Shown in pieces: positions 1 to 52,900 of a stretch of 64,000 nucleotides of DNA. A model generated the notes under the pieces. That model was not told the DNA's origin, searched no databases, and saw nothing but the letters and a program-made list of their open reading frames with translations. The stretch is from Procambarus clarkii (Eukaryota > Arthropoda > Malacostraca > Decapoda > Cambaridae). Position 1 is the stretch's first letter. Each line of letters starts with the position of its first letter. The stretch lies in the NCBI RefSeq assembly GCF_040958095.1, contig NC_091219.1, forward strand, positions 28,625,850 through 28,689,849, read 5' to 3'. A program made the translations under genes and the position numbers.

Positions 1-597
1 TATAGTTGTTTTGTATGTTAAGGATAATGAATATTATCATCTGAAACTGAAGGAAGTTAAGTACCTTCAATGTACTGAGTCGATGACCGTGGCTGCTGCC
101 CAACCTCGGGGGCCATTGCAGTCAGACTCGTGGCCTCCTGGCACTGACAAATAAATTAATTCCTCTGTTGCTTTTCAGACAAAAAGGGCCAATGTAGATT
201 CATTTTGAGTGCTGTCTGTTTAATTTTAAGAGATGAGTTTTGTTCAGTGTACTAGGAGTGAAATGTTTCATTGCAGGACAAGAATAGTGTTGCTGTTTAA
301 TTAAAGACGATACGCAGTTTGCCTGGACGCTATACTTTGCTCCAGCTTTGGCAGCAAGAGGCGTAAGCCCTCTGCAACATGAATATACATATTGCAAACA
401 CAGAAATAATTATTTTGAAAAATAAACTTGACGTCTAATGTGTGCAACTGGCCCCATGTGTAGACAGCACCTCCCCTTGAAGGTGAATGACATAAAGGGA
501 AGGATGGCGTGCGGTGCCATGTGTTTCATACCTTTAATAGGGTGTTTTTGGACTCTATATCCCAATTTATTGTAGGTGAAATATAAAGGTCGTATGC

Positions 598-803
598 CAC
601 TTGGGAAGGTAGACGGCGCATGCGCACTCGACTTTCTTTTGTCCGAAAAACCCGATGGCCGACAAACATTGAGCTGCGACGCGATCGGACGAGGTGGAGG
701 TCGCCGCGCTCCCACACCCGCGGTTTTTTTGTAATAATTCCACAGAAAGTAGCCGTTAAAACGCTCCCAATTGTGTTAGATATAGCGGAGGAGGCGCGTG
801 AGG
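598..803 (+). promoter_or_regulatory. Probable Mi-2 core promoter and 5' UTR
   Basis: This GC-rich stretch lies directly upstream of the Mi-2 start codon in otherwise AT-rich DNA. It contains a palindromic GCGCATGCGC at about 616-625, which matches the NRF-1 core, and a GATGGCC motif near 653 that resembles a YY1 site. No convincing TATA box is seen. An in-frame TAG at 783-785 precedes the ATG, so the coding region cannot extend upstream without splicing. The transcription start itself cannot be read from the sequence. Confidence 0.5.
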
Positions 804-39922
<39,119 letters not shown>

Positions 39923-42739
39923 AACCATGCTGATGCTGCTGATGCTACTCCCGCTGCTACTGCTGCTCTGCGTGGCCCAGTGTGACACTAACCCAGCTCG
40001 GTGAGTGTGGCTGTCACTGGTGGTCAGGAGTAGCCACTACTCCAGTAGGATGCCAAACCTACCCATGGTGGAGGCTCGCTGATTGGACTATTTTCTTTGC
40101 CATCACTTAACCTTTCCTAGCATTGGAGATGTTTCAGTTCTGAATAGATCAATGCCAGCAATTTGCTAGCTAGTAATAATAGTATAAATAATATTGAAAT
40201 AATTTTTACACATCATTGCTAGGAAATGCAGAGCCATGTCATTAATCCTCGGTTTAAAGGATTTCGAAGAACTAAAGTTAGCTAAAATGCTCCTGACTGC
40301 CAACGCAACTATGCGGCCTATAACCTCTGACCAAGGGAATGTGATATTACATAGCTGTGTGTCTTGCATGACTGTACTGTTGGTTGCTTGCAAACTTAAG
40401 CCTGCCATAATGCCTTACTCATCACTGAGCATGTTCACTTGACTGGCCAGGTATTTTGGAACAGGGTTTATAGCCATCTCAATCCTGTGCATATTTATGC
40501 ATTAAAGCATTTTGAAAATGTATGTACAGTCTTTATGGCTTTCGTAGTATGACAGGTGTAAGATTGATTCATTTTCAGTTGACTAAAATGCTGTATAGCA
40601 AAATAATTCATGGTATAGGTTTTAATTAAACAATAATTGTAGAGGAAATTAGGAAACCTTATTTGATTTAATGAAAATACCATGTAATGTACTTTATATC
40701 ATTCATCTACCGTCTGTATTGTATATCTTTGAAATTAAATTGTGTTGGAAAGTGTAAGTGTTTTAAACAATTCACACGTGTAAATATTTTTATACCAGAA
40801 TTCCTCGTGCTTGCTCACTTGCTTAATTTCTTTTCAGTGTTTTGTAAACATAACAAGTGAAGGAGTTGTCCCTTGAAAGTAGCCATTACGGCTATGCATT
40901 AATTTTCCTTATGTTTCTTTCTTTTATCCAAAGTATTGTACCTTATGTAGAACATCAAATTACTTTTTAATTGACTTTTAAAAATATTTACAGAAGAATT
41001 TAGTATATTAGACTTGAAAAATAATAAGAATAAAGTAGTGCAAATTGGTACTTTTCTCTTGCACAGTACTGAGAAATTAAGGTAAAAGTACAAGTTGTAT
41101 GAATGCTTTGTTATAGCTATATGCAGGTCTAGGGAGGGGAAGGGAACGGCTGTGTATGCAGTCTGGTGGTGGGGGGGATGGTTGTGTACACTGTCAAAAT
41201 CATCAAGCAGGCTAAGGCTGAGAACCACAAGAGCGACAGAAAATCCTGGGTGCCAAATTGAGCCCAAAAATGGTAGAAGTGTCAAACCCAAAACTAATAA
41301 ATACTTGTACAGTACCTAATATTTTCACCCATGATTTTCCCTCACATACTGTTTTATTTTCTTGAAAAATATAAAACATCCTGGCATATTTCTTTAAAAA
41401 ATGCAGAAATGTTTTTTGATCATCAACCAGCAGTCATACTAAGAGAAACATGATGAATTTGATGCAAAAAGTTAGAGATTTTAAAATGTTTCATTTAGCA
41501 TTTTGAGAAGTGTCCTGTGTGCTAAATACAATGTGAGGTAACCACTCTGATAAATTGAAGGCTTAAAGAAAGATCTTTGCTTGTGATGCTAAAAGTAAGC
41601 ATGATATAGTAATGTGAAAAAGTACTCAGTGATGCTCAAGTTAAGTGTTGAAGCTGTGTGCGTAAGAGTGATCTAGTTAGAAATGTGATATACTAGAAAC
41701 CAGTGCCAGTATGGCTGGTTCAGTAAAAAGCAAAGCTGTTATCAGCAGCATATAAATATTATGTATGGTTAAGAAGGGGCTTTTAAGATTTGTCATGGTT
41801 TTGAAAATAAAGGGGTCTAAGACAATCTGCTGATGCTATAATTATTCCTAATATTGAGTTAAGGAATTTTATGTATTTTTGTTTGACAAGTAATTCTGCC
41901 CTAATTTTCCCTACATAGATTCATTTTCTTAATTTTTGTTGTATCCTTAATCAATATAGCCCTCATAAAGTTGACAAGTCTTTAACTGGAATTAATTATT
42001 CCCGTCATTAGACATTTTCCTCTGTTACCACCAAATGGATGCAGTTAACAGGCCCAAACTTTGTTTCTGAAGGCCTGTTATCTAAAGCAAAATTACAGGA
42101 AGTTATAACTACTGTACCACAATGTATCGATGCTTTTTATAGAAGTGTGCCAGTTTTAGTTTCAAAGAAGAAAAAATTAACTTTTTGTTTATTGTAGTGA
42201 AAGGATTAAAGTATTTAAATAGGTGTTATGGGGATATTTTCACTAATTATACATACAATTCACAATTATACATACAGTATTTTAGTCAAATTTGCTATCA
42301 TTGTTGTTTACAGTATTTGCATCATTTGCTTTCCTCCTGTATGGAACTGGGAAGTGGCTAGGCTTGACATTTCGCAGCTTGGTATCTTGTGTGCATCGTG
42401 CCCAGTGACTTGCATATACTGACGTTTGTTTTGTCTCTTGTGCATTAACACTGCTTGCCACCCCACCTGCTTATTTGCTGTCTGCCACCTGGGAGGGATT
42501 TGAATTGTTTGTTAATGTGAAAATTTTGATATACTGTACTGTAATGTTTCAATTATTCTTACATTAAAAAATACTATTTTTATATGTATGCATAGAACTT
42601 GAAAAAGTAACTAGTTTTGAATTTTGTCTAATACATTGGTCCTTGACTTTCTTTTCATACATAATTGGCTCCTGCTCCATTGTGAAAGGCTGGCAAAGGT
42701 AAGTAAAGTGGCCTCTGTAACAGTGTCATTCCTCTACAG
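39923..42739 (+). other. Mi-2 3' UTR / downstream region
   Basis: Downstream of the main stop codon. It holds a short in-frame Ala-rich extension (to 39985), a strong GTGAGT donor at 40001 and an AATAAA at 41029-41034 that could end the main transcript. No other gene is seen. Confidence 0.5.
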
Positions 42740-42963
42740 GTGTGCCATCTGCTCAGGTCAGCCTTGCGAACTTAAGTGCCAGTCTACACATGCTTGCTGC
42801 CTCCAACCCACTCTTGGACTCAAGCTTGCAGCAGCAACCACCTACCTCCCATGCAGGCACCATCTCTGCTGCAACACGAGCCTCGCTATTACTGCATCAG
42901 CAGCAGCAGCATCTTCAGCAGCAACAGTCACCTGACACCAAAAATCTTATCTATTTGGATTGA
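42740..42963 (+). CDS. Candidate alternative Q-rich terminal exon of Mi-2
   Basis: A good polypyrimidine tract and acceptor (CATTCCTCTACAG|GT) is followed by 73 open codons after the split Gly codon, ending in TGA. The reading frame needs one incoming base, exactly what exon 33 (ending 32977) or a shortened exon 34 (ending 39884) would supply. The encoded tail has hydrophobic segments (VSLANLSASLHMLAASN) and glutamine runs (HQQQQHLQQQQ). CHD4 proteins of other animals can end in short Q-rich tails, which fits. It could also be a chance open frame; no transcript evidence is available here. Confidence 0.5.
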
Positions 42964-43208
42964 AGCTAGAATTTGGCATCATTTTCATTGATGTCTTTAA
43001 ATTTTCTCCCTAACAAGGACCAGTCTTAGTCATTCCGTGCAGTTTAGAGTTTTATTTATGATTTTGTGTAATCTCTTCAGTGTTAATAATGTGCTAGATT
43101 TCATAAGTGATCTCAAATAGATCTTAGTAAATTAAATTTATATTGAGCAGATTTCCCTACAATCTTACTATGAAGGTCTGTAAGATTTTTATGTATTGCC
43201 ACAGTGGT

Positions 43209-43214
43209 AATAAA
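43209..43214 (+). terminator. Candidate poly(A) signal for the alternative Mi-2 terminal exon
   Basis: A canonical AATAAA hexamer lies about 245 bp after the TGA of the Q-rich exon. The cleavage site is not identifiable from sequence alone. Confidence 0.3.
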
Positions 43215-45364
43215 GATACCATATGGCCAAAATGTATTGTCTGTAACCTTCGACTTTTACTATTTGTTAATGAATTGTATAGGCATTGTCCAGGAAAGTT
43301 TGAAAAATTAATAATTTTCATTTACTTCTGGAAACTTGTTTATCATACTCTGTAGTATATTCCCTTGACATTTTAGATCAGGTGGTGTCAAACATGCGGC
43401 TCTCAATGTAGTCATTACTACTTCTGCCCCTTAAGAACCCAGCTAAATTATTTGAAGTTAAAAGTAATGTTCTGCATATGTATTGATAAATTACAGTACT
43501 GTTTTTGCCTTGGATTCATTTAAAAACAGGTGCTTATAGGTCCTGTAGTATATGATGACTGTGAATGTTAGTCCAGTAGATATCAGCTATTTATGGTTCC
43601 AAGTGAACCACCACAAGAGTTGAAAATTCATATGGGATGTGAAAGCTCGAATCTGAAGTGGGCTTTGTGCTTGTGTGGTGTGTCCCAGATGGCAGTCATG
43701 CATAGTTGCTCATAATTGTTGTAACCTAATTATTATTTAAAAAAAATTGTTCATGTCATTTATTTTAAACATTATATTGGCAGAGAAACAATGTAGATCA
43801 TGTTGTACAGGAAAATTGTACCTTTTGCTGAAAGAAAAGCAAACACGTTTCATTTTAAAACAAATCACTTCCCAAGAATATAATGTTCGTAGGCCCTTTG
43901 AAGCTAAATGCTAACTTTCATAGTGCATTTTAGAACTGGCATCCTGTAAAGTATTGTAGCCACCCTGAACTGGCATTGGGGTCCTAAATGTTCATAATTC
44001 ATGCCAGTCTTTCAGTTGCAGACCAACTGTACATTACCATTTTATTGCTCTTCAGGCTACAATGTTGCACAATCCACAGCTTCATTCATATCCCCCATAC
44101 TTAGAAAGTTTAAATGTTTTTTGACACCACACCCACATTCACAATTTTACTTGAACTCCATGTCAGCAGTTTCCTTCCCCAGCCACAACCGGGTTCATTT
44201 AATAACTTATCTAGGATGAGAAAGTTCCTCTTACCCTTGCCTGATGTACCCTGACAGCTGCTGCAAGGCATGGTTTTAACTCTCAAATGTTGTTATACTG
44301 CAGGTACTGTAGTATTGTATATCTGAATCGTCTAATATTCAAATATTTTTACAAATTTCAGATACTGTATATATCAAGTAAATACTTGAACTCTAGTACA
44401 GTACAGGTATATTCAGGTTTCTTGTCCAGTAGAAGTCGCATGAACTCAAAATACATTTTGGGTAAAAAAATTTTTTTTCTAAACCTCGAATATGAAATCT
44501 TGTGGATCACTTGGATTTTTGAGTTACCCGACTGCAGATTACCGAATGCCTACTGTACTGTACAGCAATAGCTGAAATAAAGTAATAATTCCTGTTATAA
44601 AGTAAGTGTTTTAGTTGTAGCTCAGTCTGCATGAGAAAAATTAGAAAATTTTGGGAAAAATGTGATAAGCCTTTCTGAAGGGACATTAATTCATTATGTC
44701 CACATATATTAAGATTTAATCCTGAACAGTCAATACATATTACATTAAACACAACATTTAATGGTACAAATAACATAAAGAATATTTGAAGATGTTCGTC
44801 CGTTGTAAAAAAAAATGACCACGACCAATAAATGAACTAATGTCGTTGCTTGCGCTTGCCTTAAAGCAAGGGAGAGTTGCACAAATAGTCAGCCTCACAC
44901 ACTCGTCCCAGCAGCCGGACAAGTCGAGATGGCAGGAGATAGGTTAGGACACTGCTGGCCATCAGCTGCATCCTATGTATCTCACTGTGACCTAGCCGAG
45001 CTCCACAATGCTTTGCTGGGTCTGCCTTCCTGTCCGTTGAACCATTCTGGTGGTTTCCTCCGTGCAGTCTGCCGGGTTCAGTCTTCTCGTGCATAGGTAG
45101 ACAAGCTGTAATTCACCGAGGGCCTCAAACCTTCGACTACCCTCGTCTAGTTTTACCTGCCATTCAAAGCTGTTTACCGGGGTGTGGTCACTGTTGCATG
45201 CTCATATATTTAATGTTGAATGGAAAAATATTTAAAAACCCCAAGAAATATTACACAGTATTTAGTTAATGTGTATCACAACTTGTGTATATTTAGACCT
45301 GCTCATAATTAACAAGCCAACACTAAAGAAATTCTCTTATGATCATGGTCACTACAGTAATCAC
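43215..45364. other. Interval between the convergent genes
   Basis: About 2.2 kb without a recognised gene. Positions 44810-45190 are more GC-rich than their surroundings and may be an unidentified repeat. The minus-strand open frame there has no recognisable motif. Confidence 0.5.
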
Positions 45365-45370
45365 TTTATT
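45365..45370 (-). terminator. Candidate poly(A) signal of the zinc-finger gene
   Basis: TTTATT on the plus strand is AATAAA on the minus strand, about 270 bp beyond the zinc-finger stop codon. Confidence 0.35.
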
Positions 45371-45639
45371 AAAGCTATGCAGAGTATTCTGAAAATTGTT
45401 AATGGGTTGGCATAAGAAGACTAGTTACAGTACTTTAAATTTAATGTTGGTAACTCTTGGCAATATTCTTATGATTCAGCAATTACTTTCCTAAATTAAT
45501 AAAATGTTGGTATCAATGTCCCATAAAGAGCAAAATAATTATTTGACATTTAAAATCTAGGTATTGACTAGTTTGTGTATTATGCATATAACAGGTGCAG
45601 CACAATTGCATTTTTTTTTTTTTTTTTTAAGACAAGTAT

Positions 45640-46928
45640 TCAATTGTGACAGCACTCCAGGTGAGTGACATAATCATCCATACAAAGGAACTGTTCATCA
45701 CATAATGGACATAGTACTTCCAACTGGGCCAAACTAAAGGAGTCATCAACAATATGACCTGACAGACTGGGTGCTTCAGAATCAAGTTCCATGATTGTTG
45801 AGAATTCTGCTGAACAAACTTTACCTGTGCTAGAGTTAGCATTTTCAACTGAAGGAAGAGATGCCGTAGTACTGATCAAATTTGGTATCTGTTGAATAAT
45901 TAGGTCATTGTCCATTGCTGTATTTTCATTTGTACTTGGTAAAACCACCAATTCCACTCGTTTCTGTGCTTGTAGAGTCCCCATATAATGGATACTGATA
46001 TCGTCTCCTGACAAGGACACATCAGTGGTTTCAGAAGGAATGGTGTTGCTGTTTATATTTTTAGAGTCATATTCTGTCTGGAAGCTCATGCTCTCAAGGC
46101 ATTGTACATTAAAATCTAGCATTTCTAACTGTTTAGAAGACTCTCCATCCTTGTGTAACTCACTAGAACCATCTGAAAATGTGTGGTGACTACAGATTCC
46201 AACATAAGAATTATCACCAACTTTAAATAACAAGAGAGAATCGTCACCACTTTCACAGGTAGGTATAGCACACCTGCCGTTACTAGATACAATAATACAG
46301 GGATCTTGCTTGTCAGTTATACTCGCATTCTCACTCGTAATATTTTTATCTGATAGCAATTTAACCGAGTCAAATTTACCAATTTGAATTAAATTATTCT
46401 GAGAACTATTTATTTTGCCTTGAGACTGAACAATAGTTTCATGGCTAAAACCAGAAGCATCACAGACTGTTGGCAACTGAGTTTCTCCACTTGCAGTATT
46501 AGATTGTATTATAACATTGTTAAAGCTTGCTTTGTCTAGCATTGGTAACTCATGTTGCAGTTCAAGTCCATCAGATTTAGCAGGCATAACACACACAATA
46601 TTTAATGATGGCAAATTTGAAATTGACTTCACATTATGACGGGCCACTTCGGAAGAAGCATTTTCATTCAACTTTTTCTCATCATTGTCAATTTTGTGTT
46701 TAGATTTGGAACCAGAGGGACTATCCTTAACCCCCTTTTCTTTGTCTTTCATTTTCCTACATAACTTATTGTTTGATGTCCGACTACTACTAATCGAGCT
46801 CTGCTGGTGACAAGCGGACTCTGCTTCATTTGTTGAGGATCTTAACTGATGCTTCTTCTTATGGGTATACAATGTATTTCTATATGCAGTTGCATACCCA
46901 CAAATATTACACTCAAATGGTTTCTCAC
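45640..46928 (-). CDS. Zinc-finger gene last exon: finger 9, disordered region, terminal finger 10
   Basis: The acceptor TTTTTACAG|GT completes the Gly of an HKGEKPF linker. Finger 9 is CNICGYATAYRNTLYTH. A basic segment rich in K and S follows, then about 370 residues rich in S, N, D and T without known domains. Finger 10, CPLCDEQFLCMDDYVTH-x4-H, ends one residue before the stop. The single long exon is continuous and intact. Confidence 0.88.
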
Positions 46929-49900
46929 CTGTAAAAAGAGAAAAAAAGCCAACATAAATGTTAAAAATGGCAATTATATGCTGAATTGGTTGTTTTATAT
47001 ACATTACCAGTACTAAGTACAATGGTACCTCGGAATGCGAGTGTCCCTGTATGCGAGTTTTTCGGAAGACGAGCAGTATTTACTCCAAAAATTTGTCTCG
47101 GAAGGCGAGGGTTACCTCGGGACGCGAGTTTGTTGATACGCGTACAGGCCGACCTAGCGCGTGGTGGTTCGGCGATCGTCGCCCCTCTGCCCCGCCGCCC
47201 CTCAGTTTACCATTGTCTCGCGCTCAGTGACTACCCCCACATCAATTCTTCTCGCGGATTTTCAGTGTTTTGTTGGATTTTTGGTGATTTGTCTATACAA
47301 TTTGTTATTATATATCTCACCATGGGTCCCAAGAAAGCCAGTGGTAAGGATAAAGGCCAGAAAGCTCATGTGAGGATGACAATAGAGGAGAAACAAGAGA
47401 TCATTCGGAAGCATGAGAACGGTACACGTGTTGTTGAACTTTGTAGGCAGTACAACAAAGCCACATCAACAATATGCACTATACTTAAGAAGAAAAATGA
47501 GATTATGGGTGCTAAAGTGGCAAAAGGAGTAAGAACAATAACGAAACAAAGACCACAAATACTTGAAGTGGAAAAGTTGTTATTAATTTGGATACACGAC
47601 AAGGAGTTGAGGGGTGATAGTGTTTCGGAGGCCATTATTTGTGAGAAAGCCAGGGTGTTGCACGAAGACCTTCTAAAGAATACCCCTGCAACGAGTGATG
47701 CAGATACGAAAGAGTTTAAGGCAAGCAGGGGCTGGTTTGAAAAATTTAGAAAGAGAAGTGGTATCCATAGTGTTACAAGGCATGGGGAGGCAGCCAGCTC
47801 AGACAAACCAGCCGCTGGACGATTTATTGACGAATTTAAAGAGTTTGCAGAGGCTGAGGGATACCTACCGCAACAAGTGTTTAATTGTGATGAAACAGGA
47901 CTGTTTTGGAAAAGAATGACTAAGAGGACATACATTACCAAGGAGGAAAAATCCTTGCCTGGACACAAGCCTATGAAAGATAGGTTTACGCTTGTGCTGT
48001 GTTCAAATGCAAGTGGCGATTTGAAAATTAAACCCTTGCTAGTGTATCATTCTGAAAATCCAAGGGTTTTCAAACAGTATAAAGTGCAGAAAACCCATTT
48101 GTGTGTGATGTGGAAGTCTAATAAAAAAGCATGGGTGACTAGGCTTATTTTTTTGGAGTGGGTGAATGAAGTGCTGTGCCCTGCCATAGAAAAATATCTG
48201 CAGGAGAAACATTTGCCACTTAAAGCCGTGCTTCTCCTTGACAATGCTCCTGCTCATCCTCCAGGCTTGGAAAATGATTTGTTGCCTAGATACAATAAAT
48301 TCCTCACAGTTAAATTCCTTCCTCCTAACACCACTCCTCTAATTCAGCCTATGGACCAGAAAATCATAGCGAATTTTAAGAAACTTTATGAAAGGGTACT
48401 TTTCCGGAAATGTTTTGAAGTGACTGAAGCCACAAACCTCGCCCTCAAAGAGTTCTGGAGACAGCATTTTAACATTTGTAGTGCTTTAAAACTCGTTGAC
48501 AAAGCCTGGCAAGAAGTGACTCAAAGAACTCTGATCTCTGGCTGGAGAAAATTGTGGCCTGAATGTGTGAGAGAACTAGACTTTGAGGGGTTTGAGCCTA
48601 TAAATGATGCGCCTATTGTTGAGGAAATTGTTAGTCTAGGCCAGCAAATGGGCTTGGAATTGGATGGTGATGATGTGGAGGAGTTGGTGGAAGAACACAA
48701 CGAAGAACTGACCACCAAAGAACTCCTAGCCTTCAACAGGAACAGCAAGCCAACGCAGCAGCGGATGATTCTGCAGTGGAGGAGGAGGTGGCAGCAGCAC
48801 CAGCGAATGTCCCTTCTGCAGTAATTAAGGTGGTGTGTCAGATGTGGGAAGAGATTCAAACAACTGTTGAACAGACTCACCCAGAGAAAGCTGTAGTAGG
48901 CCGTTGTCTTAATCTTTTCAATGACAATGTGATGCCTTACTACAGAGAGAGCTTGCGAAGAAGGGAAAAGCAAGCTTCCATGGACAGATTTGTGGTGAGG
49001 AAATCAAGCAGTGAGCCTCAACCAGGACCTAGTGGCACTCAGATAAAACGTCCCAGGGAGAGCACACCAGAAAGGTCCTCACTGCCTGATGTGATTATGG
49101 AAGGGGACTCCCCTTCCAAACAGTAACTCCTCTCCTCCTCCCCCCTCCTCACCATCTTCCATACGCCTACAGCACTCGACAGCAAGGTAAGTAATAACTG
49201 GAACATAGTTTTGTAGGTTTATTTAGATGAATTAGGTAAATTAGGTATAAAAATTTAGTTTGATGTGGGGTTTTTGGGGTAGTCAGGAACGGATTAATTC
49301 ATTTCCCTTTATTTCTTATGGGGAAATTAGCTTCGGAATGCGAGTTTTCGGAATACGAGGCATCTCCAGGAACCAATTAAACTCGTAAACTGAGGTATGC
49401 CTGTAATTACTTTTAAAAAGACGGGATCAAGTCGGAGGGACCATGTAGTACTATCCGTGTCACTGGATATTCAAGAATATAAATATCACTGAAGATGCAA
49501 ATATGAGAAAAATGCATAAGGCAAATGAAATCAAAGGTAACCAATTCACCAAGGATTCTATCGAGGGATAAATGACCACGAGGGACAATTGGGAAGCAAG
49601 ACACAAGAACGTCTTGAAAATTGGGACATTAAACAAGGTAGTTTGGACAATAAGGAGGAAAGTAGCGTTCAATTTAGGAGCCCATACACGAGATGAGTAA
49701 CAAGAGACCAACGATCCTGCCACTGGACACAGATCAAAGAATGAAGTGCTCTTTCACCAGGGAGCACTGGTGGCTCCCTGTAGCTATCTCATTAAGATTG
49801 CTCCAATCTACGAGATGGAAATCAATCTACAAATCTTCAATCTACAAATCGCATCAGATGCATGGGTTCATTTGGTCTATGGCAGGCCAGTGTCAAAGCC

Positions 49901-52900
49901 TGGCCCCCTTAGACAAGGCACATGGAGCAAATGACATTCTACCAAGAAAGCCTCCACAAAGTCAGCAAAGCTTTACAGACAACTGCTGGGTTCACAAGAC
50001 TCAAAAGCCACTAAACTGCCAAATAACTTTCCAAACAAAACAAAATAAAAGAAAACACAAAACTAACTAGAACCAGTTAGTACCGAATGCCCCCACCAGG
50101 GGGCCCGTTCAACAGATAAAACAATAATGAATCGACAAACATGGAAGGGAGACTTATTACATTACACCAGGGCTCTTTTTACATTCAGTGCTGGGTTTCT
50201 GTGGGAAGCCTATGGTGTCTCCCTGTAGCTAAATAACCACAATAAAATTAGAGGAACTTACCAGAGGAGAGGCAGTAGACACCAAGTCGAATTAGAGACA
50301 AATGGCCGGGAAACAACACAGGACTGAAGAGGACCAGGGACATTGATATTGAATACCTGGCTACATGACCTTGTTAGGCCACCAAAACCCCATCCCCCAA
50401 TCACGAGTTCAGCATATCTGCATACATCATGGGCCCAGAGCTAGCCAGACCATAGCCTAGTCTTGATGACACTGCAGACAATGTGAGAAATACAAGCCGG
50501 AAATAGAAAAACGGAGCTGAGGAAGCATCGACCCCAAATGCAAGTTGCATCAGCTCCGACAGTGCTGCACAATACAAGGTGACAGTATTCAGCATGAGAT
50601 GCCATTCAAGAAACAACCAGGATAGAAAGGAAAGAAATACCCACTTAGAAACCGACAACAACATGTAAGCGACAGGAAATGATGAAACGAGTGCCAAGAA
50701 ACCTCTCCCTCCCTCCCTCAATGGTGCCCTCCGCTCTCCCTCCCTCCCTCAACGGTGCCCAACGCTCTTCCTCCCTCCCATGCTGCCACATCAAGGAAAT
50801 CCCAGGTGGTTGGATAACAAGAACCTTCCAAGCAAGAGATGCCACACCAGTGATGATACTTTTAAAGACATTAGTGCTCTCTCAAATCGAATACTGTTGC
50901 ACACAAATAGCCCCATTCAAAACTGGAGAAATTGCTGACCTGGAGAGCATGCAAAGATTTTTTACTGCTAGAATCCACTCAATAAAACATCTAAACTATG
51001 TGGACTGCCTATAAATTTTAAATCTGTATTCCCTAGAGCACAGGCAGGATAGATACATAATACTGTAATTTACACTTGGAAATTATTAAACACTGAAATG
51101 CCTCAACTTCAGAGGCAGGATAAAAGAGGATCAGAACCCATGGGTAACAAACCCTACAGGATTTGGGTTCATAAGCGTCCAACCCAACAGGCAGTATAGC
51201 AGAGGCAGAAACAATGATTGTCACATGTAGCAAAAATGATGAACAGCCTTCAAAATCAAAGTGAGAGCGGGATCAACAGGCTGTCCTCTATGCATAATTT
51301 ACCTTGCCAGAGAACTGCTGGATAATACCAGGTCCAGCTGGTAATAAGCCAGACAGGTGCTCCTAGGCACTGCGGATGCTCACCAAAGAAATGGAAATCA
51401 CAAGCAGCCCCACTACCTATGCTGCAAACTGGCACCTGCGGCATGCCAAATAAGCAGGCTCGTAAGCTCATGTGTGTCCCATTTGAATCCCACACAACCT
51501 AATGAATGCCCGTAACCAAGGGCCTAAGCAGAGAGATCAGAAGGCCCCTAAAATACCCGAGGTAAAGCGCTCCACCTTGGTGGTCTGGCCTCAAAAGGGT
51601 GAACCCCCGAACACACCAGATGAACTCTTGTCATTGTAAGGGCAGTGCTTACGAACTCCCAGGGAAGAAATCGCTGGGCACATGCAGTTCGTAGCACAAA
51701 AAACCAAGTCCACACAACTAACTACACACAAAACACGCATGTGAAGTAAATACTATATGTAATGGAACGATACACTAGCAAAATAAGCCCCTATAAGATG
51801 AGTCCTAGGATGGCTGGCACTTAGCTTAAAAGCTTTGGGACTTGCTGCAAGATGATGTGACAAAGGAGCACTACTGTATTGTTCTCGGCTATGCATCAGT
51901 GGATGAACTAATCTGAAAGATGATGCTTCAGGCTGCCTGGTGGTGGTATTCAGTACAAACAGATTCTATTTAGTTTTGTGTTTTCTTTTGCTTATTTTAG
52001 TTTTGTTTGGATAATTATTTGGCAGTTTGAGTCTTGTGGATCCAATAGTTGTCTGTAAAGCTTTGCTGACTTTCTGGATGCTTTCCTAGTGAAATGGCAG
52101 AATATCACTTATGCTCTGAGCCTTGTCTGAGGGGCCAGGTTTTGGCATTGGTCCTCCAGCTAAATCAATTTGTGTAAATGAGGTGATTGGTAGATTAAAG
52201 CAATCTCATCGAGATAGCTACAGGAGCCAATATGTGGCTTCCCCAGAATGTACAATATTGATACATATCCACCTAAAATGAACCAACCTTTGTGACTGCT
52301 TTCATGGAATGTTAACTGGTCCTTAGTTTTGTAGCATTTGCCACAAAAAGAGCACTGGAAAGGTCTGTTTGAGGAATGAGCAGAACGGCGATGCTTGTTC
52401 AGGTGAGACATACTCAAGTACGTCTTGCCACAGTCTACACACACATAGGGACGAAAACCTGAAAAACCCCACAACAGAATGGAATTACAAAATAAATATT
52501 TATCTGAACTTGATGGTGGTGTAGCAGATCAAAGCTTAGACAAAAATAGAACATATGTCTGCATGACTGAGGGAAGAAATTAATGGTATTTCTCACTATG
52601 AGGCAGTTTAAAAACTGTCATAACTTGGCTTGTTGTGGCAGACCCAGTTATTACAGGTATTATTGTATGGAAATATTATTTTGCTTTATAAACAAAAAGT
52701 AAGGCTTTGAAAATAGAAATTTACTTCCTCAGTAAGTCACTCAGTTGCTCCATCAGGAAATATCCTTTCTCTCCCAAAACTATACCCATGCAATAGCCAA
52801 GAGTAGGGACGAGAGAGAATAGTTTTTCTTACACACAGATGGTTACAGGAACAGACGACTGCTGACTTTTTATGACTGCTATATTTTATGTGAGAGAGAG

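Larger units (their letters stand above)
46929..52287 (-). other. Zinc-finger gene intron 8, transposon-rich
   Basis: A 5.4-kb intron containing the Tigger element (47020-49403), family R copies (49750-50215 and 51900-52255), a DIRS-like recombinase fragment (about 50400-50720, minus) and a LINE fragment (about 50845-51240, plus). Positions 51250-51900 are not assigned and may be repeat-derived. Confidence 0.8.

Noticed and set aside
44861-45094. Minus-strand ORF of 77 codons between the genes
   Set aside because: No motif or splice support; it lies in a GC-rich block of unknown origin.
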